A DNA stretch of 29,739 nt, from NCBI GenBank assembly GCA_038750655.1, contig JBCDGZ010000101.1:1-29739 (forward strand). Reading direction: 5' to 3'. Below are positions 16,282-24,425 of this stretch, piece by piece. This DNA is from JBCDGZ01 sp038750655 (lineage in GTDB: Bacteria > Bacteroidota > Bacteroidia > Chitinophagales > Saprospiraceae). The notes beneath the pieces are model-generated. The model had not been told where the DNA came from. It did no database searches and worked only from the letters and a program-made list of their open reading frames with translations. Positions within the stretch are counted from its first letter, which is position 1. Each line of letters starts with the position of its first letter. The translations under genes were made by a program, and so were the position numbers.

Positions 16282-17288
16282 CAGGATTTATTGCTCACCC
16301 CCGCCTCGGCGAAGCTGGCCATTTCGTTTAGAAATGCAACGGCACTTTGCAGCAGAGGATAGGCCAGCGCGCAGCCCGTTCCCTCGCCCAGTCGCATATT
16401 TAGTCGAAGTAGCGGTGTAGCCTCCAGCGCGTCCAGCAATCGAGCGTGAGCATATTCTTCAGAGAGGTGGCAGAAAACGGCGCTGCTCCGCATCCCGGGT
16501 TGTATTCGCTCGGCTGCCAGGAAGGAAGCGGTGGCGATGAAGCCGTCGATTAGCAGCAGCTTGTTTTGCCGGAAGGCCTCCAGCATCGCACCGACCATCT
16601 GCACCATTTCAAAGCCCCCGAAGTTTTGTAGGGCCAACTTGGGATTAGCTGGTAATTGGTGTCGGGCCTGGGCTTTTTGCAAGATCACCACCTTGTGACG
16701 GAGCTGGTCATCATCCAATCCCGTACCTCGCCCGACGCACTGCTCCACCGGAAGGTCCAGCAAGCTGGCCATCAACAGTGAGGCCGCAGACGTATTGCCG
16801 ATCCCCATTTCTCCAAAGCCTATAATATTGCAGTCGGCAGCTACTTCTTCCTTCACTACTCGCCTCCCTGCTTCTAGGCATTGTTCCAACTGTTCGGCCG
16901 TCATGGCTGGGGCTTCCACAAAATTCTGAGTCCCGTACGTAATCTTCTCATCAATCAACAGCGGGTGTTCCTCAAAATCGAAATTAACACCGGCATCAAT
17001 AATCTTTAAGTTGATGCCATGCTGGCGCGCAAAGACATTGATGGCGGCACCACCGTGGAGGAAATTGAGCACCATCTGGTGGGTCACTTCCGGCGGATAG
17101 GCGCTGACACCCGAGCGGGCAATGCCGTGGTCGCCGGCGAAGACCAGCAGGGTGGGTTGGCGCAGTTGGGGCGTGAGACTTTGCTGGACGAGGCCGATTT
17201 GTCGGGCCAGTTTTTCTAGCTGTCCAAGGGCCCCGAGAGGCTTGGTTTTTAGATCAATCTTTTGCTGTAGTTGCTCTTGAAAGTTCAT
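16281..17288 (-). CDS. cobT: Nicotinate-nucleotide:dimethylbenzimidazole phosphoribosyltransferase
   Basis: The 335-aa product matches CobT along its length: KPLGALGQLE at the N-terminus, FAGDHGIARSGVSAYP, GGAAINVFARQ, GEMGIGNTSAAS with one active-site Glu, and LGEGTGCALAYPL with the catalytic Glu near the C-terminus. It makes alpha-ribazole phosphate, the activated lower ligand of B12. Length is close to the usual 340-355. It lies seven bases after the PP-loop gene and overlaps cobS by one base. Confidence 0.96.
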   Translation of the reverse strand: MNFQEQLQQKIDLKTKPLGALGQLEKLARQIGLVQQSLTPQLRQPTLLVFAGDHGIARSGVSAYPPEVTHQMVLNFLHGGAAINVFARQHGINLKIIDAGVNFDFEEHPLLIDEKITYGTQNFVEAPAMTAEQLEQCLEAGRRVVKEEVAADCNIIGFGEMGIGNTSAASLLMASLLDLPVEQCVGRGTGLDDDQLRHKVVILQKAQARHQLPANPKLALQNFGGFEMVQMVGAMLEAFRQNKLLLIDGFIATASFLAAERIQPGMRSSAVFCHLSEEYAHARLLDALEATPLLRLNMRLGEGTGCALAYPLLQSAVAFLNEMASFAEAGVSNKS

Positions 17289-17295
17289 TGCTGGA

Positions 17296-18009
17296 TTAGT
17301 TCAAGGTTAAATCACAATACCAAAAGCCATATTCCGCAGGAGCTTCTTTATCCTCCGACTTGGGGGCTGGATAGGTTCGATACACCACTTCGCCCTTGGT
17401 AAAAGCAATCGGCTGTCGAAACAAAGGGCTATCAAAACAGAAGGTATGGAATTCTCCATTTTCTCCACAAGGATCAACACCTTCCGGAAGATCCTCCAAG
17501 AATTGCCGATCAATCAGTCGTCCGCAGAAGGAACGGTGTAGCAACTGTGCATTGCAGCAAACGACAATGGCCTGATAGCCTTGAGCGATGAAGTCGAGGA
17601 GCAGTTGCCGGGTATCTTTTTTCCAAAGAGGGAAAACACTGGCGATGCCCAGTTCGTTGTTTATCTTTTCTCGGTACGCTCGCAAGTCTTCTAAAAAAAT
17701 ATCTCCATAAATACTATGGCCGAAACCCTCCATCCGTAGCTGAGTAAGCTTATTGGACATCAGGCGATTGTAGTCCTCCATCGTCGGATTTTCCCCTACC
17801 TCCAAAACGTCCAACGGAATTTCGATGGCCTTGGCTTGTGCTTCCAGTAGACTGCGGTGCAGCCCGTGCATCGATACGCGATTGTATTTCGAATTGACTG
17901 TAGTCAGCAGTTTTTCGACCGCGTATTGCTGCTCTTGTAAGATCGTGTACAAGGCCATGGTTGCATCTTTCCCACTGCTCCAATTCATAAATGCTTTAGG
18001 TCTACTCAT
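17296..18009 (-). CDS. Dph6-like PP-loop ATPase (diphthine-ammonia-ligase family)
   Basis: A 237-aa cytosolic protein with the PP-loop nucleotide-binding motif NWSSGKDATMAL at residues 9-20, YNRVSMHGLHR, YGDIFLEDLRAYRE and GENGEFHTFCFDSPLF. This is the COG2102 / Dph6-like layout. In eukaryotes and archaea the family amidates diphthine on EF2, but bacteria lack diphthamide, so the bacterial job must differ. It sits inside the B12 operon, 20 bases after btuB and seven before cobT. An ATP-dependent amidation or ligation step on a corrinoid, such as in salvage of incomplete corrinoids, is a reasonable guess without direct proof. Confidence 0.85.
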   Translation of the reverse strand: MSRPKAFMNWSSGKDATMALYTILQEQQYAVEKLLTTVNSKYNRVSMHGLHRSLLEAQAKAIEIPLDVLEVGENPTMEDYNRLMSNKLTQLRMEGFGHSIYGDIFLEDLRAYREKINNELGIASVFPLWKKDTRQLLLDFIAQGYQAIVVCCNAQLLHRSFCGRLIDRQFLEDLPEGVDPCGENGEFHTFCFDSPLFRQPIAFTKGEVVYRTYPAPKSEDKEAPAEYGFWYCDLTLN

Positions 18010-18029
18010 GGTCAGTTTCGTTTTGCGGG

Positions 18030-19946
18030 CTACTGCTTTTGGTTGAAGGATAAACGAAGGCCGGTCTGGAAATGGATACCGGGCATGGCGCGCCGTTCGA
18101 TCACCAGGTAGTCCTGATCCCAGAGGTTATTGATATTGAAAAAGAGTACTCCTTTGAATTTGGCCACTTGGCCAGTGTACTGTAAGCGCAGATTGCCGAT
18201 TTGGAAAGAGGGGAGGGGTTCATTGATTCCTACGGTTGCGCCGGTGTAATTGTGCTGGTAGGCCAGGTAGAGCGATTTCCATTCGACAGAAAAGGTGCCG
18301 AAGGCCTGATGGATAGGGGTATAGGCCAGTTGGTCACCAGCGGGAATTCTGGGGTTTTCCAGTGCTACCTGATTGGTAGAGCGAATGTAGTCGTAGCCTC
18401 CGCGCAGCTGTAATTTGAGGGCATTAAAATGATAGGTCATCGTCAGGCGCGCCTCCAGACCGCGGCTCCAAACCTGGGTGATATTATTGGCTGACCAGAA
18501 TTGCTGTCCTTCTCGGATACTCCACAGGATCCAATTATCGATCTTGCGGTTGAAAGCGGTCAAGGTGGTGGTTAGAGCAAAGCGTTTTTGCTCAAAGGCT
18601 TGTTGTAGGCCCAGCTCTTGGCTCCAACCGGATTCGGGCAATAAGTCGGGGTTGCCGCCGGGCAGCCAGAAGCGATCGTTGAAGGTGGCCAGGCGGTAAT
18701 TGCGGCTGACTTTTCCTTTGAGCAGCAGCTGGGAATGGAGGCGAAAGTCGAAGCCGAAGGCCGGGACGAGCGGCGCCCGCTGCCCATCTACGATTTCCTG
18801 ACGCAGACTAGCCTGTGTATTCAGCCGTTTACCACGGTATTTCCAGGAGGTGAAAAAGGCCGTACGATATTCCTCTGGAATATTCTCTCGGTAACCTGCT
18901 GACCATGCCTTGGTGTTCGTATGGGTATTGCCCACAAAAAACTGATGCCTCCGCCAGTTCCACTGCCCAGTGGCCTCGGCGATGAAAGTGCGAAAATGGC
19001 TTCTAGATTCTAGTAGGATGAGGTCGTCAAAGAAGTTGAGGTGTTCATCAAAATAGCCAGTCTTGAATTCCAAAAGCCCTCTTTTGGTTAACTGCTTGAA
19101 GTCGACAATCAGGCGGGTGGTCAAATCGTCTTGATGGGCCTCGCTCCGCGTCTGGACAATGGTTGGAGGGATTTGCCGGTCAGATTCTTGTCGCCAGAAG
19201 TGCAGGGCCAGCTGCTGGCGGCTGCTGATTTTCCAATACACATCCTGAATCAAATACTGCTGACTGACCTGCGCATTGGTTTGCTGCCGCTCCGGCAGGC
19301 CCTCCGCCTGGAAATAGTAGAAATCATTATCGGCTTGTAGATGAGATAAGCGAGTAATGCTTTGTATCTTTTTATTCCCGATTGCGACACCTAGCTGCTG
19401 CTGAAAGTGCCCAAAGCTTCCCATCTGAGTACTGCTTTTCACGCCTAACCGTTGCGAAAAATCTGGTCGATTATCCAGGCTCAGAACGCCGCCAATGGCT
19501 CCACTGCCCCAAAGCGCCGCATTGCCTCCTGGGGTGAAGCTAATGGCCTCCATCGCCTGCACGGGCAAAAGGGCCAAGTCCAGCTGCCCCAGCATGGGGC
19601 TTTGCACCGGTAGGCCATTCCACAAAATCAGGGTATGCCCGGCACTGCCTCCTCGAACCGAAGAAGTGGCCAGACTGCTCAGGCCGTAGCTTTTGATGTA
19701 GGTCCCCGTTTCGGTGGTCAACAACTCCGCAATGGTATTGGCGGGCAGTTTGTCGAGCTGGTCTGCCTTCCACTCCTGAGTGCTGCTTCCTGTGATTTGC
19801 CGGTGCTTTCTGCTGGAAGCTACTTCTACAGCGGGAATGACAATGGTCGTATCCAATAAGGATTGTCCACAAAGAGGGGCCGCAGGCTCTAGCAGGAGAG
19901 CAAGCAGAAAGAGACAAGGGATGATATGTCGCTTGAGTTGGTTCAA
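18030..19946 (-). CDS. btuB: TonB-dependent outer-membrane receptor, BtuB-like
   Basis: From a TTG start at 19946 the protein has 638 residues. The signal peptide is MNQLKRHIIPCLFLLALLLE and on to PLCGQS, followed by a plug domain (ELLTTETGTYIKSYG, SSVRGGSAGHTLILWNGLPV, GGNAALWGSGAIGGVLSL). A C-terminal beta barrel ends in an aromatic-rich strand with GIHFQTGLRLSF. The TTG is chosen because it directly follows a riboswitch hairpin with an AAAAGG ribosome site five bases upstream, and it gives the clean signal peptide; frames from 20048 run through the riboswitch. Cobalamin or cobinamide uptake is inferred from the riboswitch and the cobTSC genes behind it. No CarboxypepD_reg-type N-terminal extension is seen. 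Confidence 0.9.
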   Translation of the reverse strand: MNQLKRHIIPCLFLLALLLEPAAPLCGQSLLDTTIVIPAVEVASSRKHRQITGSSTQEWKADQLDKLPANTIAELLTTETGTYIKSYGLSSLATSSVRGGSAGHTLILWNGLPVQSPMLGQLDLALLPVQAMEAISFTPGGNAALWGSGAIGGVLSLDNRPDFSQRLGVKSSTQMGSFGHFQQQLGVAIGNKKIQSITRLSHLQADNDFYYFQAEGLPERQQTNAQVSQQYLIQDVYWKISSRQQLALHFWRQESDRQIPPTIVQTRSEAHQDDLTTRLIVDFKQLTKRGLLEFKTGYFDEHLNFFDDLILLESRSHFRTFIAEATGQWNWRRHQFFVGNTHTNTKAWSAGYRENIPEEYRTAFFTSWKYRGKRLNTQASLRQEIVDGQRAPLVPAFGFDFRLHSQLLLKGKVSRNYRLATFNDRFWLPGGNPDLLPESGWSQELGLQQAFEQKRFALTTTLTAFNRKIDNWILWSIREGQQFWSANNITQVWSRGLEARLTMTYHFNALKLQLRGGYDYIRSTNQVALENPRIPAGDQLAYTPIHQAFGTFSVEWKSLYLAYQHNYTGATVGINEPLPSFQIGNLRLQYTGQVAKFKGVLFFNINNLWDQDYLVIERRAMPGIHFQTGLRLSFNQKQ

Positions 19947-20105
19947 ATTGCCTTTTATGCGAAAGCAATGATCACTGATGCAAGGAAGGTAATCTGGCTT
20001 TGAGGCCGAAGGGCCTCTCACAGTTGCGCAACAGCTCGCGATTTTCACGCGATTCCCCTTGTTTTCACGCGACTATTCGGCGTGCCTTGATGTGAATTGG
20101 GCATA
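19947..20105 (-). promoter_or_regulatory. Cobalamin riboswitch 2, leading the btuB-cobTSC operon
   Basis: On the minus strand there is a first stem CACGC/GCGTG, then GGGGAATCGCGTGAAAATCG and CGAGCTGTTGCGCAACTGTGA. A GAGGCC-CTTC-GGCCTC hairpin follows, then the B12 box AGCCAGATTACCTTCC. Against riboswitch 1 the paired CCGG/CCGG has become CGCG/CGCG, a change that keeps pairing. The last hairpin, ATTGC/GCAAT at 19947-19969, encloses the AAAAGG ribosome site and ends at the TTG start, which points to control of translation. A possible TATATTTA -7-like box lies just upstream. Confidence 0.9.
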
Positions 20106-20140
20106 AATATAGGGGTTTTATTTCTTCTGGCGGCATCGCT

Positions 20141-21004
20141 TCAAGGCTTTTTGGTTTTGCTCTTGAGTTGCTTGGGCTTGGGGCGGAGTGCATCTAGCGA
20201 TTTGGAGTTGACGAGAATGGACATCTGGTCGATGGCGGCCTTGTTGAGGAGTTCTAGTCGTTGTACGGCATCGCTGCCCCATTCCAGGAGACTAGCATTG
20301 AGGGATTGCAGATTGGAGAGCACCAACAGTTGTTCGGTGGTCGCGTGGTCGCGCATATTGCCTTTGAGCTTGGGATTGGCCTTGCGCCATTGCTTGGCCG
20401 TTACGCCAAATAGCGCCATATTGATCAAGTCAGCTTCGCTGGCGAAAAATAGGCCTTCTTTCTTGGTGTACTGTAGTTTGGGCGGAATCAGGTGGGTGCG
20501 CACCGCCTCGGTGTGGATTTTATAATTGGCTTTGGTCATAATGCGCTTGATGTCCCAATCGCTGCGGCCGAGGGCCTTGGCCTCTTCGGCTTTGAGGCGG
20601 TCGAACTCCTTGATGAGGTAGACCTGAAAGGTGGGGGAGAGCCAGTAGCAGAAGTTTAGGGCGATTTCTCGGTGAGCGAAGGTGCCGCCATAGCGGCCGG
20701 CGCGAGATTGTAGCCCCAACGCATTAGTGGCTGATACCCAGGCGGTTACTGTAGCAGAGAAGGAGTTGTTCAACGCCTTTAATCTAAACGTGGCAGCATC
20801 GCCACGTTTAAAATCCGGGTTGTGGACGCTTTCCCACTCATCGAGGTAAGCCAGGGTATTGTTGTTGCGCATCCAGCTCCGAATGGTGAAGCGGGGTTCA
20901 TCGGCTGCCTGACGAGCGATGTCCGTTAGTGAAATATAATCCCTTTTATCGCCGACGAGGATGGCGATTTCTATCCCTTCTACCGTAATTTTCTTCTTTG
21001 CCAT
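20141..21004 (-). CDS. KilA-N domain protein
   Basis: A 287-aa soluble protein. The first 140 or so residues match the KilA-N DNA-binding fold of phage and bacterial antirepressor-like proteins: YISLTDIARQ, RSWMRNNNTLAYLDEWE, WVSATNALGLQSRAGRYGGTFAHREIALNFCYWLSPTFQVYLIKEF. The remainder is a charged, helical region ending in a Lys-rich tail (RPKPKQLKSKTKKP). Such genes are found singly and in several copies in many Bacteroidota chromosomes. No integrase, capsid or repressor gene is nearby, so it is not clear evidence of a prophage. It is divergent from the MerC operon. Its cellular role is unknown. Confidence 0.88.
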   Translation of the reverse strand: MAKKKITVEGIEIAILVGDKRDYISLTDIARQAADEPRFTIRSWMRNNNTLAYLDEWESVHNPDFKRGDAATFRLKALNNSFSATVTAWVSATNALGLQSRAGRYGGTFAHREIALNFCYWLSPTFQVYLIKEFDRLKAEEAKALGRSDWDIKRIMTKANYKIHTEAVRTHLIPPKLQYTKKEGLFFASEADLINMALFGVTAKQWRKANPKLKGNMRDHATTEQLLVLSNLQSLNASLLEWGSDAVQRLELLNKAAIDQMSILVNSKSLDALRPKPKQLKSKTKKP

Positions 21005-21101
21005 AGTGACTGCAAGGTAAAAATATTCTACAAACCTATGCTCAGAATTTTCGATAGTTCAGGTAGGTAGAGATTCGGGCTTATCACCTCTATAAAGTTA
21101 A

Positions 21102-21154
21102 TGCAACAGAGTTGCAATAAAGAATTTATTGAGTATCTTTGCAGCTGAGTTGCG
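21102..21154 (+). promoter_or_regulatory. Promoter and two operator-like palindromes of the MerC-ABC operon
   Basis: A perfect palindrome TGCAAC-AGA-GTTGCA lies at 21102-21116. Its TTG (21112-21114) stands exactly 19 bases before TATCTTTG (21134-21141), which gives the Bacteroidota promoter TTG-N19-TAnnTTTG. A weaker second copy, TGCAGC-TGA-GTTGCG, lies at 21140-21154 across the -7 box and the expected start of transcription. Sites over both promoter elements fit repression. A related site precedes the flavoprotein operon at 25060. Confidence 0.7.
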
Positions 21155-21185
21155 TTAAAGAAGGCTAAAGGACGCTTTCCCATAA

Positions 21186-21623
21186 ATGTTTAATCGTTTC
21201 ACCCTGAAGTACAGCATGAACCAAACTAAAAAAGTGAACTACGCTGATTGGCTAGGCGCTTCGGCCAGTGGACTTTGTATCGTTCATTGTGCGTTAACTC
21301 CACTAATTTTTAGTGCTAAACCTCTTTTTTATGGTATGATAGGCAAGAATGTGCATCATCATACATGGGCCGGATTGGATTACGGTTTTTTGATCCTTAG
21401 TCTTGTGGCAGTATGGTATTCTGCCCGGAATACTCCCCATACTATTATCAGATGGGTCTTATGGGGGGCGTGGACCTTATTTGCCGGAGGGCTTTTACTT
21501 GATCCTCACCAATTCGCTTTAGGACACCAGCTCATGTATGTTGGTTCTATCGTATTGGTAATTGCACATCTTACGAATTATTTTTACAGTCATCGGCATT
21601 ACAAAAGTGAGGGGTTAAACTAA
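21186..21623 (+). CDS. MerC-domain membrane protein
   Basis: A 145-aa protein with four likely membrane helices. The first begins GASASGLCIVHCALTPLIF, the Cys-x-x-His-Cys pattern of MerC-type proteins. His-rich loops (NVHHHTW, HSHRHY-like at the C-terminus) suggest metal contact. MerC was named for mercury uptake, but in Bacteroidota these proteins are often separate from mer genes and occur near metal-homeostasis genes. It is first in a run of four genes, 12 bases before the ABC ATPase. ATG 21216 would start at MNQTKK and gives a more typical N-terminus; 21186 is kept because an AAAGGA lies upstream of it. Confidence 0.8.
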   Translation: MFNRFTLKYSMNQTKKVNYADWLGASASGLCIVHCALTPLIFSAKPLFYGMIGKNVHHHTWAGLDYGFLILSLVAVWYSARNTPHTIIRWVLWGAWTLFAGGLLLDPHQFALGHQLMYVGSIVLVIAHLTNYFYSHRHYKSEGLN

Positions 21624-21635
21624 AACCAAGCGGTA

Positions 21636-22265
21636 ATGATCACCACTAAAAATTTGACTTACCAATATCCTGGATCTGCGCCTATTGCTTTCCCTGATAT
21701 TACTGTGAAGGCTGGTGATGCTTTATTAGTTTGTGGTGAATCGGGCTGTGGCAAGACAACGCTGTTGCATTTATTAGCAGGCCTGCGGCAGCCAACAGCT
21801 GGTGAGGTAATAATGGACGGGGAAACGATTTCTGCTTTCTCTCCGGCAAAAATAGATCAATTTCGGGGTCAACACATTGGCATCATATATCAACAGGCGT
21901 ACTTCATTGAATCACTGTCCGTTATGGATAATTTATTGATTTCCCCCTACTCAGCCAATCGAAGCAAGGCAAAGACGATTGCTGAGCGGTTCAATATCCA
22001 TAATTTACTATTGCGCTATCCCCATCAGCTGAGTGTAGGCCAGCAGCAAAGAGCATCTATCGCCAGAGCGGTCATGAATCAGCCGAAGCTCTTATTGGCC
22101 GATGAACCGACCAGTGCTCTAGACAATAAAAATTGTGGGCTGGTGATCGACCTTTTGTTGGAAGAAGCCCTCGCCCAGGATTCCGCCTTGATTATTGTTA
22201 CCCACGATGACCGTTTACGCGCCGCAATTAGTAACTCGGTGGACCTAACCCCCCTCGTTAACTAA
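21636..22265 (+). CDS. ABC transporter ATP-binding protein, LolD/MacB-type
   Basis: A 209-aa ATPase with Walker A GESGCGKTT (34-42), Q-loop in IIYQQAYF, signature LSVGQ (132-136, with Val where LSGGQ has Gly), Walker B LLLADEP (152-158) and the H-loop in IVTHDDR. The sequence type and the FtsX-like permease 11 bases downstream place it among LolD/MacB-like mechanotransmission exporters rather than solute importers. The context of MerC and the DUF3299-like gene resembles metal-responsive operons of other Gram-negatives. Confidence 0.92.
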   Translation: MITTKNLTYQYPGSAPIAFPDITVKAGDALLVCGESGCGKTTLLHLLAGLRQPTAGEVIMDGETISAFSPAKIDQFRGQHIGIIYQQAYFIESLSVMDNLLISPYSANRSKAKTIAERFNIHNLLLRYPHQLSVGQQQRASIARAVMNQPKLLLADEPTSALDNKNCGLVIDLLLEEALAQDSALIIVTHDDRLRAAISNSVDLTPLVN

Positions 22266-22276
22266 AGACTAAAGGC

Positions 22277-23470
22277 ATGCTCAAGAAAATAGCTTGGAAA
22301 AATATAGTATACAAACCGCTAAACACCGCACTGTGTGTTAGTCTGCTATTTTTTGGAGTAGGTATTATATCCTTATTACTGTTAATTCAGCACCAGCTCG
22401 AGCAAAAGTTTGCTCGGGATTTAAAAGATATTGACTTAGTGGTAGGGGCTAAGGGCAGTCCTTTACAGTTGGTATTATCTGCTGTATATCATCTGGATGC
22501 ACCAACTGGTAATATTAAACTAGCCGAAGCTCGCAAGATAATGGAAGCTCCCATCGTTAAAGAAGCTATTCCATTAGCTTACGGTGATTCCTACCAAGGG
22601 TATCGAATATTAGGGACTACCGATGCCTACGTCAAAAAATATGATGCTCAACTTCGCGATGGACGTCTATTTTCAAAATCGATGGAGACGACAATAGGCA
22701 GTGATATTGCAGAGAAAACAGGCTTAAAGCTGGGAGATACTTTCCTGGGAACACACGGAGATGTTAAAGGAGGAGATGTTCACGACGAACACCCATATAC
22801 TGTGGTTGGAATATTGGAAAAGACGAATAGTGTGGTAGACCAACTTCTTCTGACTAATCTTGAAAGTGTCTGGGTCGTCCATGCTCATCCTGCAGGTGAT
22901 GGTTCATCACCTGCCATTATCGCCGACAGTATGGACATAACTGCTATTTTACTGCAATATAAAAGTAAGATGGCCTTATTCAATATGCCTCGTGTCATTA
23001 ATGATCAGACTACTATGCAGGCGGTTTTACCTGCATTCCAAATCAACCAGCTGTTTTATATGCTGGGTATAGGCGCTACGACTCTGCAGCTCATTGCCGG
23101 CGGAATTATGGTTATGGCTGGCTTCAGCGTATTTTTTGTCCTATTCAATCGCCTGAGAGAACGCAAGTTTGAGTTAGCCCTTATGCGTACGGTGGGGTAT
23201 CGACCCTGGCAGCTATTTGGGCTGCTGTTGTTGGAGGGATTATTATTGGCAATAGTTGGCTATGTGTTGGGGTGGCTGTTGAGCCGTGCTGGTTTATATA
23301 TAGTGAATCAGCAAGCTGAGGGGGATTTTAATTTTCATTTCAGCAGCGGCTGGATAATTGAGGAAGCATGGTTGTTCCTGATTACTATTTTAGTAGGGGT
23401 AGGAGCAGCATTGCTACCAGCTTGGCAAGCCATGCGGATGAAAATATCAGATGTATTATCCGAAAAATAA
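22277..23470 (+). CDS. FtsX/MacB-type ABC transporter permease
   Basis: A 397-aa membrane protein with one helix near residues 18-40, a large periplasmic domain of the MacB type (LVVGAKGSPLQLVLSAVYHLD, DGRLF, GDTFLGTHGD, YTVVGILE), and three C-terminal helices including NRLRERKFELALMRTVGYRP, the coupling segment of FtsX permeases. It pairs with the ATPase just upstream. A His/Asp-rich stretch (GGDVHDEHPY) in the periplasmic part could bind metal. The substrate is not visible; related transporters with DUF3299 partners are tied to zinc limitation in some Proteobacteria. Confidence 0.9.
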   Translation: MLKKIAWKNIVYKPLNTALCVSLLFFGVGIISLLLLIQHQLEQKFARDLKDIDLVVGAKGSPLQLVLSAVYHLDAPTGNIKLAEARKIMEAPIVKEAIPLAYGDSYQGYRILGTTDAYVKKYDAQLRDGRLFSKSMETTIGSDIAEKTGLKLGDTFLGTHGDVKGGDVHDEHPYTVVGILEKTNSVVDQLLLTNLESVWVVHAHPAGDGSSPAIIADSMDITAILLQYKSKMALFNMPRVINDQTTMQAVLPAFQINQLFYMLGIGATTLQLIAGGIMVMAGFSVFFVLFNRLRERKFELALMRTVGYRPWQLFGLLLLEGLLLAIVGYVLGWLLSRAGLYIVNQQAEGDFNFHFSSGWIIEEAWLFLITILVGVGAALLPAWQAMRMKISDVLSEK

Positions 23471-23475
23471 AAAAA

Positions 23476-24156
23476 ATGAGTCCTAAGCTAAGAATAATAC
23501 TAGGTGCTTTTCTCATTGTCACGTTGTTGACAAAGGAAAAAGTCTGTGAGCATTTTGGCTTTGGACAAGCCAAGCAGCATCACGGTAGTTCCATCGCTGT
23601 GAATGACAAGGCCGACCCTGACCCTCCCGTAGGGCAGGAGGCGGAGAATAGCGACTATTTTGTCGATGATTCTTTGTATCGCTGGGATGAGCAGCTGTTG
23701 GATTGGAGCCCCGTTAGAGTAGCACCGGAGTACGACGTACAGCTCGTTGCCCACAACGAAGCGGAGTCTCCGCTAAAAGAACCGATCAAAATTGATTGGG
23801 AATTTCTGGAGGACATCAACTACCGACTGCGCTATTTCAGTGAATTGGATATGGAAATTTATGCGCCTATATTCCCCCAGTCGATTCAGGCGCTTGACGG
23901 CAAGGAGGTGGTTATAGAAGGATTCGTAATCCCATTTGATCAGGAGCAGGAACTACTATCTTTATCGGCTAATCCGTATGCTTCCTGTTTTTTCTGCGGT
24001 CGGGCAAGCCCGGTATCGGTGATGAGCATGTATCTGAAGAATAAAGGCAGGCGCTACAAGGTGGACGACTTCAAAAAATTCAAAGGCACCTTGCACCTCA
24101 ATCACGATAATCCTGATGAGTTCTACTATATCCTGCGTATTGCGGAGGAGGAATAA
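23476..24156 (+). CDS. DUF3299-like periplasmic protein
   Basis: From ATG 23476, five bases after the permease stop, the protein has 226 residues: an N-terminal helix (IILGAFLIVTLL), a linker with EHF and KQHHGSS, then a C-terminal domain with KEVVIEGFVIPFDQ and NPYASCFFCGRASPVSV, where CFFC is at 171-174. The GFVIP and CFFCG pattern matches what I know of DUF3299-related proteins that accompany LolCD-like transporters. It is probably exported and anchored in the inner membrane, and the CxxC pair may hold metal or be redox-active. A longer frame from 23368 lies within the permease and is rejected. Confidence 0.75.
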   Translation: MSPKLRIILGAFLIVTLLTKEKVCEHFGFGQAKQHHGSSIAVNDKADPDPPVGQEAENSDYFVDDSLYRWDEQLLDWSPVRVAPEYDVQLVAHNEAESPLKEPIKIDWEFLEDINYRLRYFSELDMEIYAPIFPQSIQALDGKEVVIEGFVIPFDQEQELLSLSANPYASCFFCGRASPVSVMSMYLKNKGRRYKVDDFKKFKGTLHLNHDNPDEFYYILRIAEEE

Positions 24157-24206
24157 GGTTTTTCAAAATATTATCAATTTAGCATTGATTTTCAAAATCA
24201 TTAATC

Positions 24207-24419
24207 ATGGTACCAACGACCTTTGAAGAATGGAAAAATTGCATCGTCAACGACTGCAAAATCAAGCTAACTAGAGACTTCGTCGCTGGTCGCTTGAAAG
24301 TCTACAAAGCTAAAAACAATCCCGAGACTAGGAAATTTGTTCAGCTGTACGGTGAGCAGCATTTAAATAACATCATTTACTGGTTAGAAAGGAGCTCTAA
24401 GGAGATCGGGCAGCGATAA
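24207..24419 (+). CDS. Small hypothetical protein
   Basis: A 70-aa soluble, charged protein: TFEEWKNCIVNDCKIKLT at the start, then NNPETRKFVQLYGEQHLNNIIYWLE. I recall similar small uncharacterised proteins in Bacteroidota, but no function. It has an ATG start 50 bases after the DUF3299-like gene and ends six bases before the convergent mogA stop. It may be read with the upstream operon or alone. Confidence 0.7.
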   Translation: MVPTTFEEWKNCIVNDCKIKLTRDFVAGRLKVYKAKNNPETRKFVQLYGEQHLNNIIYWLERSSKEIGQR

Positions 24420-24425
24420 TTCCCT

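Noticed and set aside
20015..20034. GTTGCGCAAC palindrome resembling the GCAAC/GTTGC operator
   Set aside because: It falls at a conserved hairpin of cobalamin riboswitch 2, where secondary structure explains it, and it lacks the three-base NGA centre.
20141..21004. Prophage called from the KilA-N gene
   Set aside because: No integrase, structural or lysis genes flank it; both neighbours are metabolic or transport operons.
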